Positions 24,717-35,977 are shown, numbered from the stretch's first letter. The stretch is DNA of 64,000 nt from Centroberyx gerrardi (GCF_048128805.1 NC_136015.1:27326116-27390115), one strand, 5' to 3'. Made by a program: numbers and translations. The notes: a model not told the origin generated them from the letters alone.

Positions 24717-25057
24717 CTTTGTGGCCTCACGCAAGATGGCGGCCGGTGTCTGTCAACTTTCGTGAAGCGGAGGATTACTTTCTAAAGTGTAGTTTCCATG
24801 TTTAATGAAGCAGCAGAAGACTGTGTGTGTATGGATAACTCTATCTGAATGGAGCTCGCGCCCTTCGCTCTTCTTTCTTAAGGTTTTACCTCAGACTCTT
24901 CTCCCGGTAGCCTACAAAGCTTTTTAAGTTAGCATAGCTAGCTAGCTGCTAACAGACAGACAGGGACGGAGCTTAGCAACACAACGCTAGCTAGCTAAAG
25001 AGACCGTTTGATATCGACCAGGTTGTGTTTTGACTCAGTAAGCAGCGTTATTGTATA
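24717..25057 (+). promoter_or_regulatory. ZNF4 promoter / 5' UTR block with YY1 site
   Basis: A block of about 340 bp ends at the exon 1 ATG and is shared with the composite gene (40790-41145). Its distal end has AAGATGGCGGC at 24733-24743, a strong YY1 consensus, which often marks the start of TATA-less promoters. The proximal 240 bp (gctagctagc-rich) is also present upstream of ZNF6 and ZNF7. Confidence 0.6.
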
Positions 25058-25250
25058 ATGTCTAAAGTCCAGAAGCTGAGAGCGTCGGTGAAGCAGCGAC
25101 TAACTGCGGCTGTTGAAGAGATATTTGGGCTGTTTGAAAGAACGATAGCAGAGTACGAGGAGGAAGTTTCTCGTTCAAAAGAGCAGAACGACCGACAACG
25201 AAAGCTACTGGACGCTGTTTTAAATCCTGAAGTGCGGTTACACAGAGCAG
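25058..25250 (+). CDS. ZNF4 exon 1, type A N-terminal module
   Basis: 64 residues plus one base, identical in translation to the type A exons of ZNF1, ZNF6 and ZNF7. The donor is GTTGGT at 25251. It joins in phase 1 to 30902 across a 5651-nt intron, the longest in the array because of several transposon insertions. Confidence 0.85.
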
Positions 25251-25559
25251 GTTGGTGACATTTAAATGTTATTTTCACATTACTCATACACATTTTATCA
25301 TATTTCTGTTGTAACTGCAAAGCAGGACGACGCTAAAGTTGGCTGCTTATTCGAAGCTACTTCGTCGGCTGTCGGGAACGATTCGGAAGGTTTCCTCTGT
25401 ATTTAGAGTGTTCTTTGCCTTATTAGTTAATTGGAAAAATACAAATGTTCTCTACCAGACAGGACCTCGACTTTTTAATAATTATGTTTAGGTGTTGACC
25501 CAAACAGTTTTTCATAGTTTAATTGACAACTTATTAAAACGTTGGCTAAGTGTTGGGCA

Positions 25560-25992
25560 TAGTTGTAGTCGCAATTCCCGCCTATTTGCTATGGCCCTAC
25601 CGCTTGATTTGAATCTGACACTGAGGCATTACAGACAATGTAACAGAGTATCAAAATCCAGAACTATGATAAATTTTACTGTAGCATTGTTGCTTTATGA
25701 CCCCTGAACATGACGTGAGACTGTGGTCAAGTGTGATTGCACTTTTTTGCGGCTAAGCGGAAAGCGCAATCACCTTGTTCTGTAGTTTCACGTCATGTTC
25801 AGGAGGTCCAAAAAAAATCTAAATTCCTCATAATTAAGGATTTTGATACTTCGGTAGGGTCATAGCAAATAGGCAGAAAGTGCATTCACACTTTGCTAAT
25901 CCTCGGTTGACATATAGTCCCGTATACCATGTTCAGGGGCTCATAATTAATGCTACAGTAAAATTTCTGGATTTTGATACTCTGTTATATAC
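25560..25992. mobile_element. Foldback MITE in ZNF4 intron
   Basis: taacagagtatcaaaatcc near 25640 and its complement near 25965-25985 lead inverted arms that include ttttactgtagcatt and cccctgaacatg. A second inner pair involves ggccctacc and ggtagggtc. Non-coding. Confidence 0.6.
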
Positions 25993-26189
25993 CAAACCTT
26001 TATTTAGTCTATGTGAACATTGAGGGGGAAACCTAATTTACAATGCTGAGCACATCAAATAAATTACAAATAAAAATAAATAAATATATATACATCTAAG
26101 TTCAGATAAAAAGAGAAATACGAATAAGAAGAATATGTAGAAATGTAAGAGCAAAGAAATTGACAATAAAATTAATTAAAACAATTTCA

Positions 26190-27190
26190 AGGAGAAACAG
26201 GTTTTTTGATCATGTTTTTAAATTGTCCAAATGAAACCAGATTATTGATTTTCAGAGTGTGGTGATGTATTCCAAGTGACTGGTGCGCAGTAGCTAAAAG
26301 CAGTCTTTCCCAGTTCAGTCCTGACCCGAGGGACTTGAAGCACAAGCCAATTGCTCGATCGAGTCAGATAGGGACCAGATGACCAATTCAACATAGAGGT
26401 GATGTAAGATGGCAAATCACCAGTAAGAGCTTTATAAATAAACAGATGCCATCTGAGGGCAGAGTGATATACTGAGTCCAAGGGTTTGAGAGTGGAAGCA
26501 GCCGCATGCCTGTAGATTACATCACCATAATCCAATACTGACATGAATACTGCCTCAATGATCCTCTTTCTACGGCGCATGGGAAAGTTAGTTCTGTTTC
26601 TGTGAAAGTAGACACGTTTTTTGTCTTAAGTTTACTGTCAAGATTGTCAATGTGAAATTTAAAGGTAACGTTGTCATCAAGCCAAATGCCAAGGTATTAT
26701 ATATTATTTATATTCTGAGACTCTCTCAATCACAGTTCCATTCACAGACAAGATATGCAGAGTATTGTAGGCGGTAACTCTGGCTCTTGAAAACAACATA
26801 TTTTATCTTGTTAGCATTCAGGACTAGTTTCAGATTCATGAGAGCATCGTGCAAAATATAATTGAACATTGCTGATACTCAACGTCTAAATAAACAGAAT
26901 TGGCAAAACAATGTAGAATAGTGTCATCAGCATATAAATGAACATGACAGTCGTTAATATAAATTGTGAACAGGACTAGACCCAATATTGAACCCTGTGG
27001 AACACCATTTGTAATAGGCAGATATTTAGAATGGACATTCTCCAGGAAAACAGACTGTGGTTTATTAGGTAAATAGTTCTCAAACCAGTTACATGTATTA
27101 GGGTCAAAAGCAAGGAATGATCAACAGTATCAAATGCTTTAGAGTGGTCAATAGAAAGTGCTGCACCGGTTAGTAAGGATTGCCATTGTT
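26190..27190 (-). mobile_element. LINE RT fragment in ZNF4 intron
   Basis: The minus strand begins with IDHSKAFDTVDHS near 27150-27110, passes through broken RT and ends with the frame 26580-26242 (LDYGDVIYRHAAASTLKPLD, ELGKTAFSYCAPVTWN). The same family occurs at 34058-35235 and 47160-47766. Heavily decayed. Confidence 0.75.
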
Positions 27191-27799
27191 TGGTTTTGGT
27201 TTTGTGAAGCCAGTTAACGCAAAGATACTCTGACTACATTGAATTTGCTTTGCGAGTCAGGCCCCTGAATACCATGCCCAAGTTAGGCTATATGAATTGT
27301 GTAATTCTTCTGTTGGCTAAGTTCCCTGTTGTAATAAATTCATTTCATTTTATATTTTTATTTTCCATCAATAAAAAACAGTTACAACTTCTATGTTTGA
27401 TAACTTTATTCACATGCACAATGTTCACAAATGTTCTCAATGGAGAATGAAAATTAAACGAATGGATCCGTTATGGACAAACCTGTAACATGTTCAGTTA
27501 AAGAGAGAGAGAGTGAGCGGGCGCTCCGTTTCTTTATTCCCAGTAGCATAACTAAAACACGTTATTATCCAAAATTCGTTTTTAACTTTTACTTAATGTT
27601 CTTCTTCTACAATAATTAAATTGTTTAAATGTGTTAATTATTTTGTTGTTTGTTGTAACCTACAGTTTATTGATGAATTTAAAATTTTAAAATGTATTTT
27701 AAAATGCGCCCTTTTCGATCTGTAATGAAATAAAGCAGTTGTAAAATTAATAAACCCCATAAGCTGAATTTTAAATAGTTATTTTGTCAAGTCTTACTT
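27191..27799. other. AT-rich intronic stretch, no gene
   Basis: No recognised domain or repeat end. The short plus-strand frame at 27250-27450 has no features beyond hydrophobic residues. Confidence 0.4.
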
Positions 27800-27849
27800 T
27801 TTTTTTTTTTACCCCCTGCCGCTTTTGCGGCAGGGGGTAAAAAAAAAAA
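27800..27849. repeat. Perfect GC-rich hairpin flanked by T-run and A-run
   Basis: The arms are T11-ACCCCCTGCCGC and GCGGCAGGGGGT-A11 around a TTTT loop, giving a perfect 23-bp stem. Any transcript would form a very stable hairpin. It is probably a transposon foldback, but no family is recognised. Confidence 0.85.
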
Positions 27850-28170
27850 GACCCCGTGGCGGTTCTAATAGGCCTATTGGCTGATTGGATATAGCTCCAT
27901 GCTTGCCTATTAATAAGGGAAAAAAAGTACAAATGGCAAATCGAATAAAAATAATTTAGGCTAAGCCCAGGCCTACTAATAACACTTGCGACTATTTTGG
28001 CTGAACAAAAAAGATAGAAAAATAGGGCCTTACAAATAAAAAGGCCGAATAACTTAATTAAAAATTAAATCCATAGCCTACAAGTAGGGCTATGGCTGGT
28101 TTGTAGCCTAATAGGAAAAAGCAAATCAATGGCACATCATTTGGTTTGGCGCATCTAACGCGGACCTCAA

Positions 28171-28575
28171 TCATCTAGGTTCTTTGCCAAGAAGACAAGC
28201 GTATTTACTTTGTCTGGCTTCAGTTGGGAGCGTTGTGGGGTGACCGTGTTCCCTGCTGTGCTGAATATTCGCTCAGACGCTGCACGTGAAGCACATACGC
28301 AGAGGTATTTGCGGGCCAGAGGTATTTGCGGGCCACCCTGGACAACAACGGCAAGCGCGTTTCATGTAATTTCCACCACTGAAGCGGGTTTGCCTCCGTT
28401 TCGATGGCGTCCTCCTGCATACAACCAGCTCTGCGGCGGGTCTTGTCGCAACCGCTTCGTCCGTGTTGGCTGGCTCACCTTTTTCATCGGGACTAAACCC
28501 AAAATAGTCCCAAACAGGGGCAGAGGCATTTTTCTTTTTTACTAGTCCTGTATCCCCACCACTCGCAGTCGCCAT
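28171..28575 (-). pseudogene. Internally deleted hAT/ZBED transposase
   Basis: On the minus strand an N-terminus starting MATASGGD reads into SAPVWDYFGFSPDE, the start of a BED zinc finger. It then breaks frame and passes, near 28325, straight into [20 protein letters not shown] and [14 protein letters not shown], the hAT C-terminal dimerisation end, with TGA at 28173-28171. The catalytic middle (usually several hundred residues) is absent. A 17-bp tandem duplication (gaggtatttgcgggcca) sits at the junction. A broken transposon, not a host gene. Confidence 0.7.
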
Positions 28576-28680
28576 CTTTCTCAGCTCAGCTGCCTGTTCC
28601 ACCAGTAGAGACTGACCTCTGCTGGCGCGTGCTGTGCACTACAATACATCACCTCAATACAGCATCTCCGTATCAGTTTA

Positions 28681-30290
28681 ATAATAATAATAATAATAAC
28701 CTTTATTTGTATAGCACCTTTCATACACAACATGCAGCTCAAAGTGCTTTACATCAATAAAAGGCAGATAAAAGACAGATTAAAAAGATAAAATTCATAT
28801 AAAAGAACAAGCAAGATGCATTGCATAAAAAGAATCAAATCAAGTAAAATAGAAAGATAGAAGAACACAACAAATACTCCCACTTTTAGATGCACATTGT
28901 GAGTGAACCCATATGCTTTTCTTTAATTTACTTTTCCCCTGTCCTTCCTGATTCTACTCTTGATCCGATATTTACATCAGATCTCACTGCCTCAGGGAGA
29001 CGAGAATCATAGATTCTCCTCTTGGTCAAAAACTTCACCATCCACAGATGGATGAGAATCATACAGGGTAAAGCTCTGTCCCCCCCACATATAGTGTTCA
29101 CTTGTGCAAGTAAGCATTACCCGGACAAGACCAATGAAAATTTGTACTTGCCTGTGTCAGCTCTGTTGGGATCCTGAACAGAAACAGTTAAAATGAAGGC
29201 TACTTAAAAGCTAAGCTGAAAAGATAAGTTTTTAGCAGTCGTTTGAAAATGCTTACAGAGCCCGCCTCTCTAATATTCTTTGGGAGGGTGTTCCACAGTT
29301 TAGGAGCATAGTTAAAAAAGGCTGCATCCCCAATCTTCTTTTGAGTGGGGTTTTGTACTTCTAAAAAACCAGCAGTAGAAGACCTGAGGGCTCTTGATGG
29401 AATGTAGAACAGCAGGGATTCTGTAATGTAGGCCGGTCCTAAGCCATTGAGAGCTTTGTATACAAGTAAAAGAACTTTAAAATCAATTCTAAAGGACACT
29501 GGGAGCCAGTGCAATGTAGCTAGAACCGGAGTGATATGCTCTCGCTTCCTTGTTTTTGTTAAAAGTCTAGCTGCAGAGTTCTGGATAAGCTGAAGCCTCT
29601 CAATAGACTTTTTTGGGAGGCCGGTAAAAAGGGCGTTGCAGTAGTCCAGTCTACTTGTAACAAACGCGTGAGTTAGCTTTTCAGCATCTTTCTGGGTTAG
29701 GAAGGGCCGCACCTTGGCAATATTTCTAAGATGAAAGAATGCTGTTCTGGTCACCTTGTTTATATGGGAATTAAAACTTAGATCAGAATCTAAGATAACA
29801 CCCAGGCTTGTTAATTCTGATTTGATCGAGGGATTCAGGTTCCCAAGTCTTGTGGAGAGTTCTTCTCTTTTGGCTTTGGGGCCGACCAAAAGTATTTCTG
29901 TCTTATCTTCATTCAGTTTTAAGAAATTTGTGTTCATCCAATCATTGATAGCCAATAGACAAGTAGTGAGGGAGGTTAAGGCATCTGCATGATTTGGCTC
30001 TACAGAAATGTATAGTTGTGTATCATCAGCATAGCTATGGAAATTGACATTATGTTCTCTGATAATATCACCTAATGGAAGCATGTACAGTGAGAAAAGC
30101 AGGGGACCAAGACAGCTTCCTTGTGCAACACCAGAAGTTAGATCATGTTTCTCTGACACATGATCTCCAAGACAGATGAAAAATTTTCTCCCTGTAATGT
30201 AAGTTCTGAACCAGTTTAGGACACATTCGGAGAGACCAACCCTGTTCTCGAGACGATCTATGAGAATAGAAAGAGGAGCGTCTGTATTTT
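28681..30290 (-). mobile_element. L2-like LINE, 5'-truncated, RT frame open
   Basis: One long minus frame (to 29200) encodes RT from SILIDRLENRVGLSECVLNW, with SGVAQGSCLGPLLFSLYMLP and YADDTQLYIS, then the C-terminal LHWLPVSFRIDFKVLLL and APKLWNTLPKNIREA blocks. Its 3' end has a TTA repeat tail (28681-28699 on plus as aataataa). The frame extends upstream into the hAT flank, so it has no own start. Compared with other LINEs here it is well preserved. Confidence 0.85.
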
Positions 30291-30356
30291 TGACGGTACT
30301 GAAAATCATACCGTCTGGATTTCTAAATACCCTGGTATACCGTAATACCGTGATAG
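30291..30356 (-). mobile_element. hAT terminus split from its body by the L2 insertion
   Basis: On the minus strand it starts caggcttgggcgctatcac and contains ggtattacggtatacc and accgtctgg repeats, the style of a hAT end. It would be the 5' end of the BED-type hAT whose coding remnant lies at 28575, the L2 element having inserted between them. Pairing is inference. Confidence 0.5.
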
Positions 30357-30901
30357 CGCCCAAGCCTGCTACCTTAGGCCTGATCTCTCCTATCAGAAAA
30401 CCAAAATAACAAGCCAACTAAAACAAATTGTGTAAATAATAATAATAATAAAAATGAATGGGACAAAGTTGTAGCCTACTGCTATCTTCTGGTGTAGAAA
30501 TGACACTGCCTCGGTTAAAGCAGAACTTTTGTTTTGAAAATGTCAAGGCAAAAACCACATTAAAAAACACATTACTTCCAGGTCAGATTCAGGAAAACGA
30601 TGTCTATATACAAATTGTGTTTTACTAGTGAGGATACAAACAGCCCAAGTCTGAAGGTAAAAAATAATCTGTAAACGTATGAACGCAGATAAAATATGAG
30701 AACTGAGGGTGTCCATAGTTATTTGTAGTCGTAACATAAGGATTTAATTTGAAAACTGACTTTGGGTTTTCAAATTAGCTATAGCTCCATAATTTGATGA
30801 TTCAGTTTTTTTTTGTAATCACTTATGGTTTGTTTAACGAGTGCTGGTTTACTCGAACACCCGTCACAATTTTCCTTAATGTATGTATGTGTGTATTTCA
30901 G

Positions 30902-31881
30902 TCTTCCCTCCAGACGTCCAGCAGCTGCTGGTCAGTGAAGAAGAGGTTCCCCCTGAGCAGCAGGACTGGAGCTCCAGTCTGGACCAGGAGGACCCAGAGC
31001 CCCCACACATTAAAGAGGAACAGGAGGAACTCTGGACCAGTCAGGAGGGAGAGCAGCTTCAAGGGCCGGAGGAGGCCGATATCACCGAGTTCCCGTTCAC
31101 TCCTGTCCCTGTGAAGAGTGAAGATGATGAAGAGAAACCTCAGTCCTCACAGCTTCATCAAAGCCAAACTGAGGAGAACAGAGAGGCAGAGCCTCTAGCC
31201 AGCAGCTCAACTGAACAGATGAAAACAGAAGCTGATGGAGAGGACTGTGGAGTATCAGAACCAGCCAGGAACTTAGATCCAGCTAGTCATTTACAACCAA
31301 CTAGTGATGGCCAGCTCCTCTCTTCACACTGTTCTGAACCTGAGACTGAAGATAGTAATGATTGGAAGGAGACTAGAGAACCTCAGTCAGGTTTAGACTC
31401 ACTGAAAAAAACAAAAGTCCTTGTAAGTCATAAAACATCTTCTGTTGGGGAGACACTCTTTAGTTGCTCAGTCTGTGGTAAAAGTTGTCGTAAAAAAGGA
31501 AACTTGAGGATACACATGAGAGTCCACACAGGAGAAAAACCATACAGTTGCAGTGTTTGTCGTAAAAATTTTGCTTATAAAGGAGATTTGAAGAGACACA
31601 TGAGAATCCACACGGGGGAGAAACCATTTGGTTGCTCAGTTTGTGGTAAATCATTCAGCCAGAGTGGAGCGTTAAGTTGTCACATGAGAAATCATACAAG
31701 GAAAAAACATTTAAGTTGCTCAGTTTGTGGTAAAATATTCAGCCAGAATGGAGCATTAAGTGTACACATGAGAATTCACACAGGAGAGAAACCGCTCAGT
31801 TGCAGTGTTTGTGGGAAATGTTTTAGTTGGCATTCACAAGTCAGATACCATAAGTGCTGTGGTGAGAGCAGCAGCAGGTGA
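30902..31881 (+). CDS. ZNF4 exon 2: acidic linker and five fingers
   Basis: With 25058-25250 it encodes 390 residues without lesions. The acceptor is tatttcag at 30901. The exon starts [15 protein letters not shown] and has the linker motifs IKEE, VKSE and MKTE; a local change gives GQLLSSHCSEPE in place of [10 protein letters not shown]. Four canonical fingers (finger 1 has cysteine in place of the core phenylalanine) and the final C2HC finger follow. Contact residues (-1,2,3,6): KGNI, YGDR, QGAC, QGAV, WSQY. The tail CCGESSSR is kept but the shared 3' UTR hairpin and near AATAAA are missing; the first AATAAA is at 32024-32029. Confidence 0.9.
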
Positions 31882-32369
31882 ATTTATTGTGGAATACTGG
31901 TGAGTATTTACTGTGGAAGCAGGTAAATGAAAGCTTGATGTTTTCTTTAGACAACAGTAGCTTGTTAGTTAAGGCTGATGATTAGTGATGATTTCTGTAC
32001 AGTAATATTGATAACGATACGAAAATAAAATATTCAGGTTATAGACCAAAAAATCCTGATTTTATTTTCATATTGCACATTTTGCAAACGGTATGGCATT
32101 TTGAATGAAGTGGGGTGAGTGTTGGAAGGGGGGGGGGGGGGGGGTTAGATACATGATTAATACTTGACATTTGAGAACATGATTAACATTTGACATATGA
32201 ATATAACATTTCAATATTTCATAGCAATCAATGCCAATATTTGTGATGATATATTGTTACAATAAATATCCTCTGCAGAATAAATATGTATCTGTACATT
32301 TTCATTAATTATTTAGCAAGTTTACAAAAATTGTATTTCTCAGTAAAAACTTAATAGGATAGGCTATAT
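31882..32369. other. Downstream of ZNF4, no gene
   Basis: AT-rich sequence with a candidate AATAAA at 32024-32029 and a 17-base G-run at 32128-32144. Nothing else is recognised. Confidence 0.5.
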
Positions 32370-32600
32370 TGCCAGAGAGGACTAGAGGAAGACGCTGAGG
32401 TCGAAATCTTCATTAAGACCTGTTGGGGAAAGTGTGTTGAGTTCTGAAATCCAAAAGGCCTCCCGCTTGGGTTAGGGCAGACTTTAAGTCACCTGGAGGT
32501 TTGGACCTTCTCGATTCCACAATAGCTGAATTAATTTAAGGGATGTTTGTGTTCTTTGAAGTGTGTCGCCACCGGTCTGTCTAGATTTGAGGTGCGGATC
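32370..32600 (-). mobile_element. Penelope-like C-terminal fragment
   Basis: Across two frames the minus strand reads PVATHFKEHKHPLN and then WISELNTL..., GLNEDFDLSVFL. These match the end of the GIY-YIG endonuclease and C-terminus of Penelope elements. It is the part missing from 22854-24115, but lies 8 kb away and is probably another copy. Confidence 0.6.
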
Positions 32601-32909
32601 GCAGAATGGTGTTCCGTCAAAAAAGTGTTTTTTCTTATTCTATTTTTTGTATTCATTAATTTTTTTCTTAATTTGTTTTTTCTTCTTTATATCCTATTAA
32701 AGACTATTTTGATCCTGCCAAGATCACAAAATTGCTGAATGCAAGGCTGGACTCCCCAAATGTAACTGGCGGAGAACATGCTTCACCATCAGAACGCAAA
32801 GGAAGTGCAACAAGTGAGGGATCAGATCAGAAAGTCCGGTCAGGTCTGAGGCAGCTCAGTCATCTAGCCAGGCCCCGGGAGCCATGGACAGTTCCCACCA
32901 TTACCACTG

Positions 32910-33575
32910 CCTGCTAATCCGTGCACAGAAACAGGCGTGTGGAAAGCTAGAACGCAAATGGCACTCATCGAAACTTGCGGTCTTTCGGCTAGCATGGAAC
33001 GATCGCCTAATGAATTACAAACGTACGCTCTCTGCTGCTAAGGCCTCGTATTTCTGAGATCTAATTAATACTAATAAAGATAACCATATGTTTCTATTCG
33101 ACACGGTAGTAAAAATCACCTGAAAACCCTCTGCCTGTACTCAGTTCTCCATTCGCTGCTAATGATTTTTAACTTTCTTTACTCACAAAATTGACAGTTT
33201 TAGAGATGCGATTGTCAATTCACTACCTACTGAGGGTTTTGATTCCCCTCCTGATCGAGCATCTGGTGCCTTAGAGACCACCAGCCTACTCTTGCAGTGG
33301 CAGGAAGGAACATCATTAATACCTCCCTCTCCTCTGGCGTTGTGCCGTCCGCCTTCAAAGCAGCCCGTGATTAAACCTCTGCTCAAGAAACCTAACCTCG
33401 ATCCGGATGTGTTTAATAATTAGACTAATTTGTAATCTGCCCTATCTCTCTAAAGTCTTGGAAAGAATAGTAGCCATACAAGTAACTGACTATCTCTCCT
33501 GCAATAGTCTTTTTGAACTGTCTCAATCTGTCTTCAGGTCTCTCCACTATGGAAGCCCATTCCCGCCACTCAATA
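32910..33575 (+). mobile_element. L2/CR1-like LINE fragment, linker and RT start
   Basis: Plus strand: KLERKWHSSKLAVFRLAWND, FLFDTVVKIT, then LLKKPNLDPDVFNN and NLPYLSKVLERIVAIQVTDYL, FELSQSVFRSLHYG. This is the segment from the endonuclease-RT linker to the first RT motifs. It ends abruptly near 33575 and is followed by low-complexity actttttatctc repeats. Confidence 0.75.
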
Positions 33576-33686
33576 AAATAAAAAACGACCCAATTTTGAG
33601 TTTTTTTTCTCGCAATTGTGACTTTTTATCTCACAATTCAGACTTTTTATCTCGGAATTCTGACTTTTTTTTTTTGCGAGAGAAAG

Positions 33687-33905
33687 AAGCAATTGATCGC
33701 CAACGTAGGCTGCTGGAAGATGTTCTGAAGCCATTCTGAAGAACAGAATGGCTAACAGCTTCCCACAGGTCTTGGCCTTCAAAATAAAAGCTTAAAATCT
33801 GTCAGGTTGGTAGAAACAAGAAGTATTGGGGAATAGAGAACAACACAAATCAGTATGCTCATTGGAATCATTATATTGAATATGAACTGAAACTATAAAA
33901 TAGTA
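33687..33905 (+). pseudogene. Relic of a ZNF type B exon 1 and its intron
   Basis: attgatcgccaacg through gatgttctgaagcc encodes IDRQRRLLEDVLKP, the end of a type B exon 1. It is followed by intron-like sequence matching 9800-9985 (ggccttcaaaataaaag, tctgtcaggt, gaatagagaacaac). The start and helix are missing and no second exon follows. It shows that a further gene once lay on the plus strand. Confidence 0.7.
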
Positions 33906-33949
33906 AAATAGAAACTATATAGTTGTACTATGGTGCGTGGTAAGATAAC

Positions 33950-34035
33950 AGATAAGATAAGATAGCACTTTATTGATCCCCTGCGGGAAATTCAGCAACA
34001 AATGACCCAGGCCACAAGGTCCTGATCTACCTGCA
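33950..34035 (-). mobile_element. LINE 3' tail
   Basis: On the minus strand gaatttcccgcaggggatc and aataaagtgctatctta form the 3' end of a fish LINE/SINE type repeat. A related piece (ttggataagataagatg, gatccccgtgg) lies at 38040-38090. Confidence 0.5.
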
Positions 34036-34057
34036 TTTTTTTCCCTTTAAGCAGAAA

Positions 34058-35235
34058 GTGTCATTGAGATCAAGATCTCTTTTCAGAACAGATATAAAAA
34101 AGACATACAAGTTCATTCATACATTGCTACGCAGCAAACAATCAGCAAACGAGGAGTTACAGTAAATGTTAGGAAAATCACGGATTAAGAATTTGAACTT
34201 TTCTAAAGAAACAAGGGATTCTAATTTCAAAGACCTTTGCAAATCATTCCATTTGTAAGGTGCAGAGTATCGAAAACCTTTTTTGCCAAGCTCTGTATTT
34301 ACATGTGGAATATCTAAGATCAGGTAATCCTGAGACCAATTACTGGCTTCAATTGTGATTAGAAAAGAGAGGTAATGGGGTAATTTTCCTAGCAGAGCCT
34401 TATAAATGAACAAAATACATTTCCCTTCTTTTTGTCAAAGAAGACCATCCCACTTTTTCATACAGGACACAGTGGTGAGTATGAAATTTATCACCAGTAA
34501 TAAAACGGAGAGCGCTGTGGTTCACTTCATCAAGTGGTTTTAACGTGGAAGGGGCAGCATGTGAATACAGAGTGTCTCCATAATGAAAGACAGACATGAT
34601 CGTAGATTGTACAATCATTTTTCTATTACGCATCGAAAAGCAGCTTTATTTCTATACAGAAATCCCATTTTAACTTCCAGCCTGTGAGACCGGTGTTCTA
34701 CATGGGTCTTAACGGAGAGTTTAGTGTCCAGCCAAAGTCCTAAGTATTTATAAGAATCTACAGTTTCAATTTGGGTCCCATTTGAAGTGTGAATACCAAT
34801 ATTAGGTATAATGCTATTCACACTGTGAGACCTTGAAAAAAAACATGCATTTAGTTTTATCAGAGTTCAGGGCAAGTTTGTGATTGACTAATGATATCTG
34901 AAAAGTATCAAAGGCGGCCTGCAAGTTCAAGACAGCTATGTCAGGTAAGGAGCCAGAGGCATACAAGATTGTGTCGTCAGCATAAAAATGGACATTGCAG
35001 TATGGTGTTGGAAGGATTATATTATTTATATAAATTGTGAAAAGAAGTGGGCCATGGAACAGACCCTTGTGGATCTCCTTTACTAATTTCAAGTGAGCTT
35101 GATCTGACACCATCAGCAACAATAACTTGAGTTCTCCCAGAAAGGGAAGCAGAAAACCAGTTAAGAGAAACATCATCAAATCCAATGGAAGACAACTTAC
35201 AGAGTAAAATGTTACGATCCACGGTGTCAAATGCC
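34058..35235 (-). mobile_element. LINE RT fragment
   Basis: Minus strand frames in order: KAFDTVDRNILLCKLSSIGF with SKGDPQGSV (35230-35030), YADDTILYASGS and LNSDKTKCMFF (to 34814), VDSYKYLGLWLDTKLS (34821-34615), FHYGDTLYSHAAPSTLKPLD (34633-34400), and the C-terminal end to 34117. The frame shifts at each step. The 3' terminus near 34058 has gatcttgatctcaatgaca, shared with 47185. Confidence 0.8.
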
Positions 35236-35239
35236 TTCA

Positions 35240-35970
35240 GCACAATGTTGTTGCATCTAGAGAGCTTCTCCGCCAGTAGGTGGTGTTGAAGGCACTGGAG
35301 AAGACAAAGAACATGATTCTCACAGCGCCCTCTGGCCTCTCCAGGTGTGAGTAACACAGACTGTAGCCATTCAAAATGTAAAGACGAATAATATAAGAGA
35401 TAATATTTACACATTCCTCACATTCTCCTCAGTGTCAGTTGGGGTGTGGGAGGAGAGATGGGTATTGCCACCAGTCGGGGTTGGGAGAGGTGATGGCAGA
35501 TTGATCATTTTTTATACCTACTGCAGTGTAGATTAACTGTAAATCAATAAAAACAGTTGGTCGCCTAAGAAACAGGGATAAAACTGTCAAGCATTATGGA
35601 ATCAATCACAGAGAAATCATCCAAACAACCCACTGCAATGCAATCACCTGGTGAAGATCTAAACTTCACTACACTTGGTTGCAACCATAAAAATGCAGGG
35701 ACATGACAGAGGTTCAGGGACAGGGACAGGGACTCCATTTCCATATAGAAACATTTCTCTTTTATTGATTACAATTGCTTACTGGCTGCAAAATAAGTTT
35801 TTACAATGCTTTAATAAAAAATAACTATATTCATTACACAGTAAAATGCTGTTCCAGTACAGTTCAGAAAGTTCATACAATTATCTTGTATTTGTCAAAA
35901 AGAAAATGAAAAGGCACTTTCATTAAAATGTGTTTCTTCTTGAATGATGGACTATCATGATGTGTCTCTA
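35240..35970 (-). other. Second LINE scrap, then gene-free sequence to ZNF5
   Basis: Near 35345-35245 the minus strand reads as a different, Rex1-like RT segment (VFSSAFNT style) abutting the LINE at 34058-35235, so two families are fused. From about 35400 to 35970 nothing is recognised apart from a gggacagggacaggg repeat near 35710-35735. Confidence 0.45.
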
Positions 35971-35971
35971 G

Positions 35972-35977
35972 TTTATT
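35972..35977 (-). terminator. Poly(A) signal AATAAA of ZNF5/composite gene
   Basis: AATAAA on the minus strand 48 nt past the stop. It follows the conserved inverted repeat at 35989-36003. Confidence 0.6.

Noticed and set aside
29756..29992. Plus-strand frame across the L2 RT
   Set aside because: Antisense shadow of a clear reverse transcriptase.
30794..31114. Arg/Ser-rich alternative frame over the linker, present in every ZNF copy (also 5745-5996, 11605-11805, 19050-19250, 39497-39697, 46221-46475, 55983-56228)
   Set aside because: It is the +1 shadow of a highly similar coding exon; its conservation follows from the real frame and the ends match intron or linker borders.
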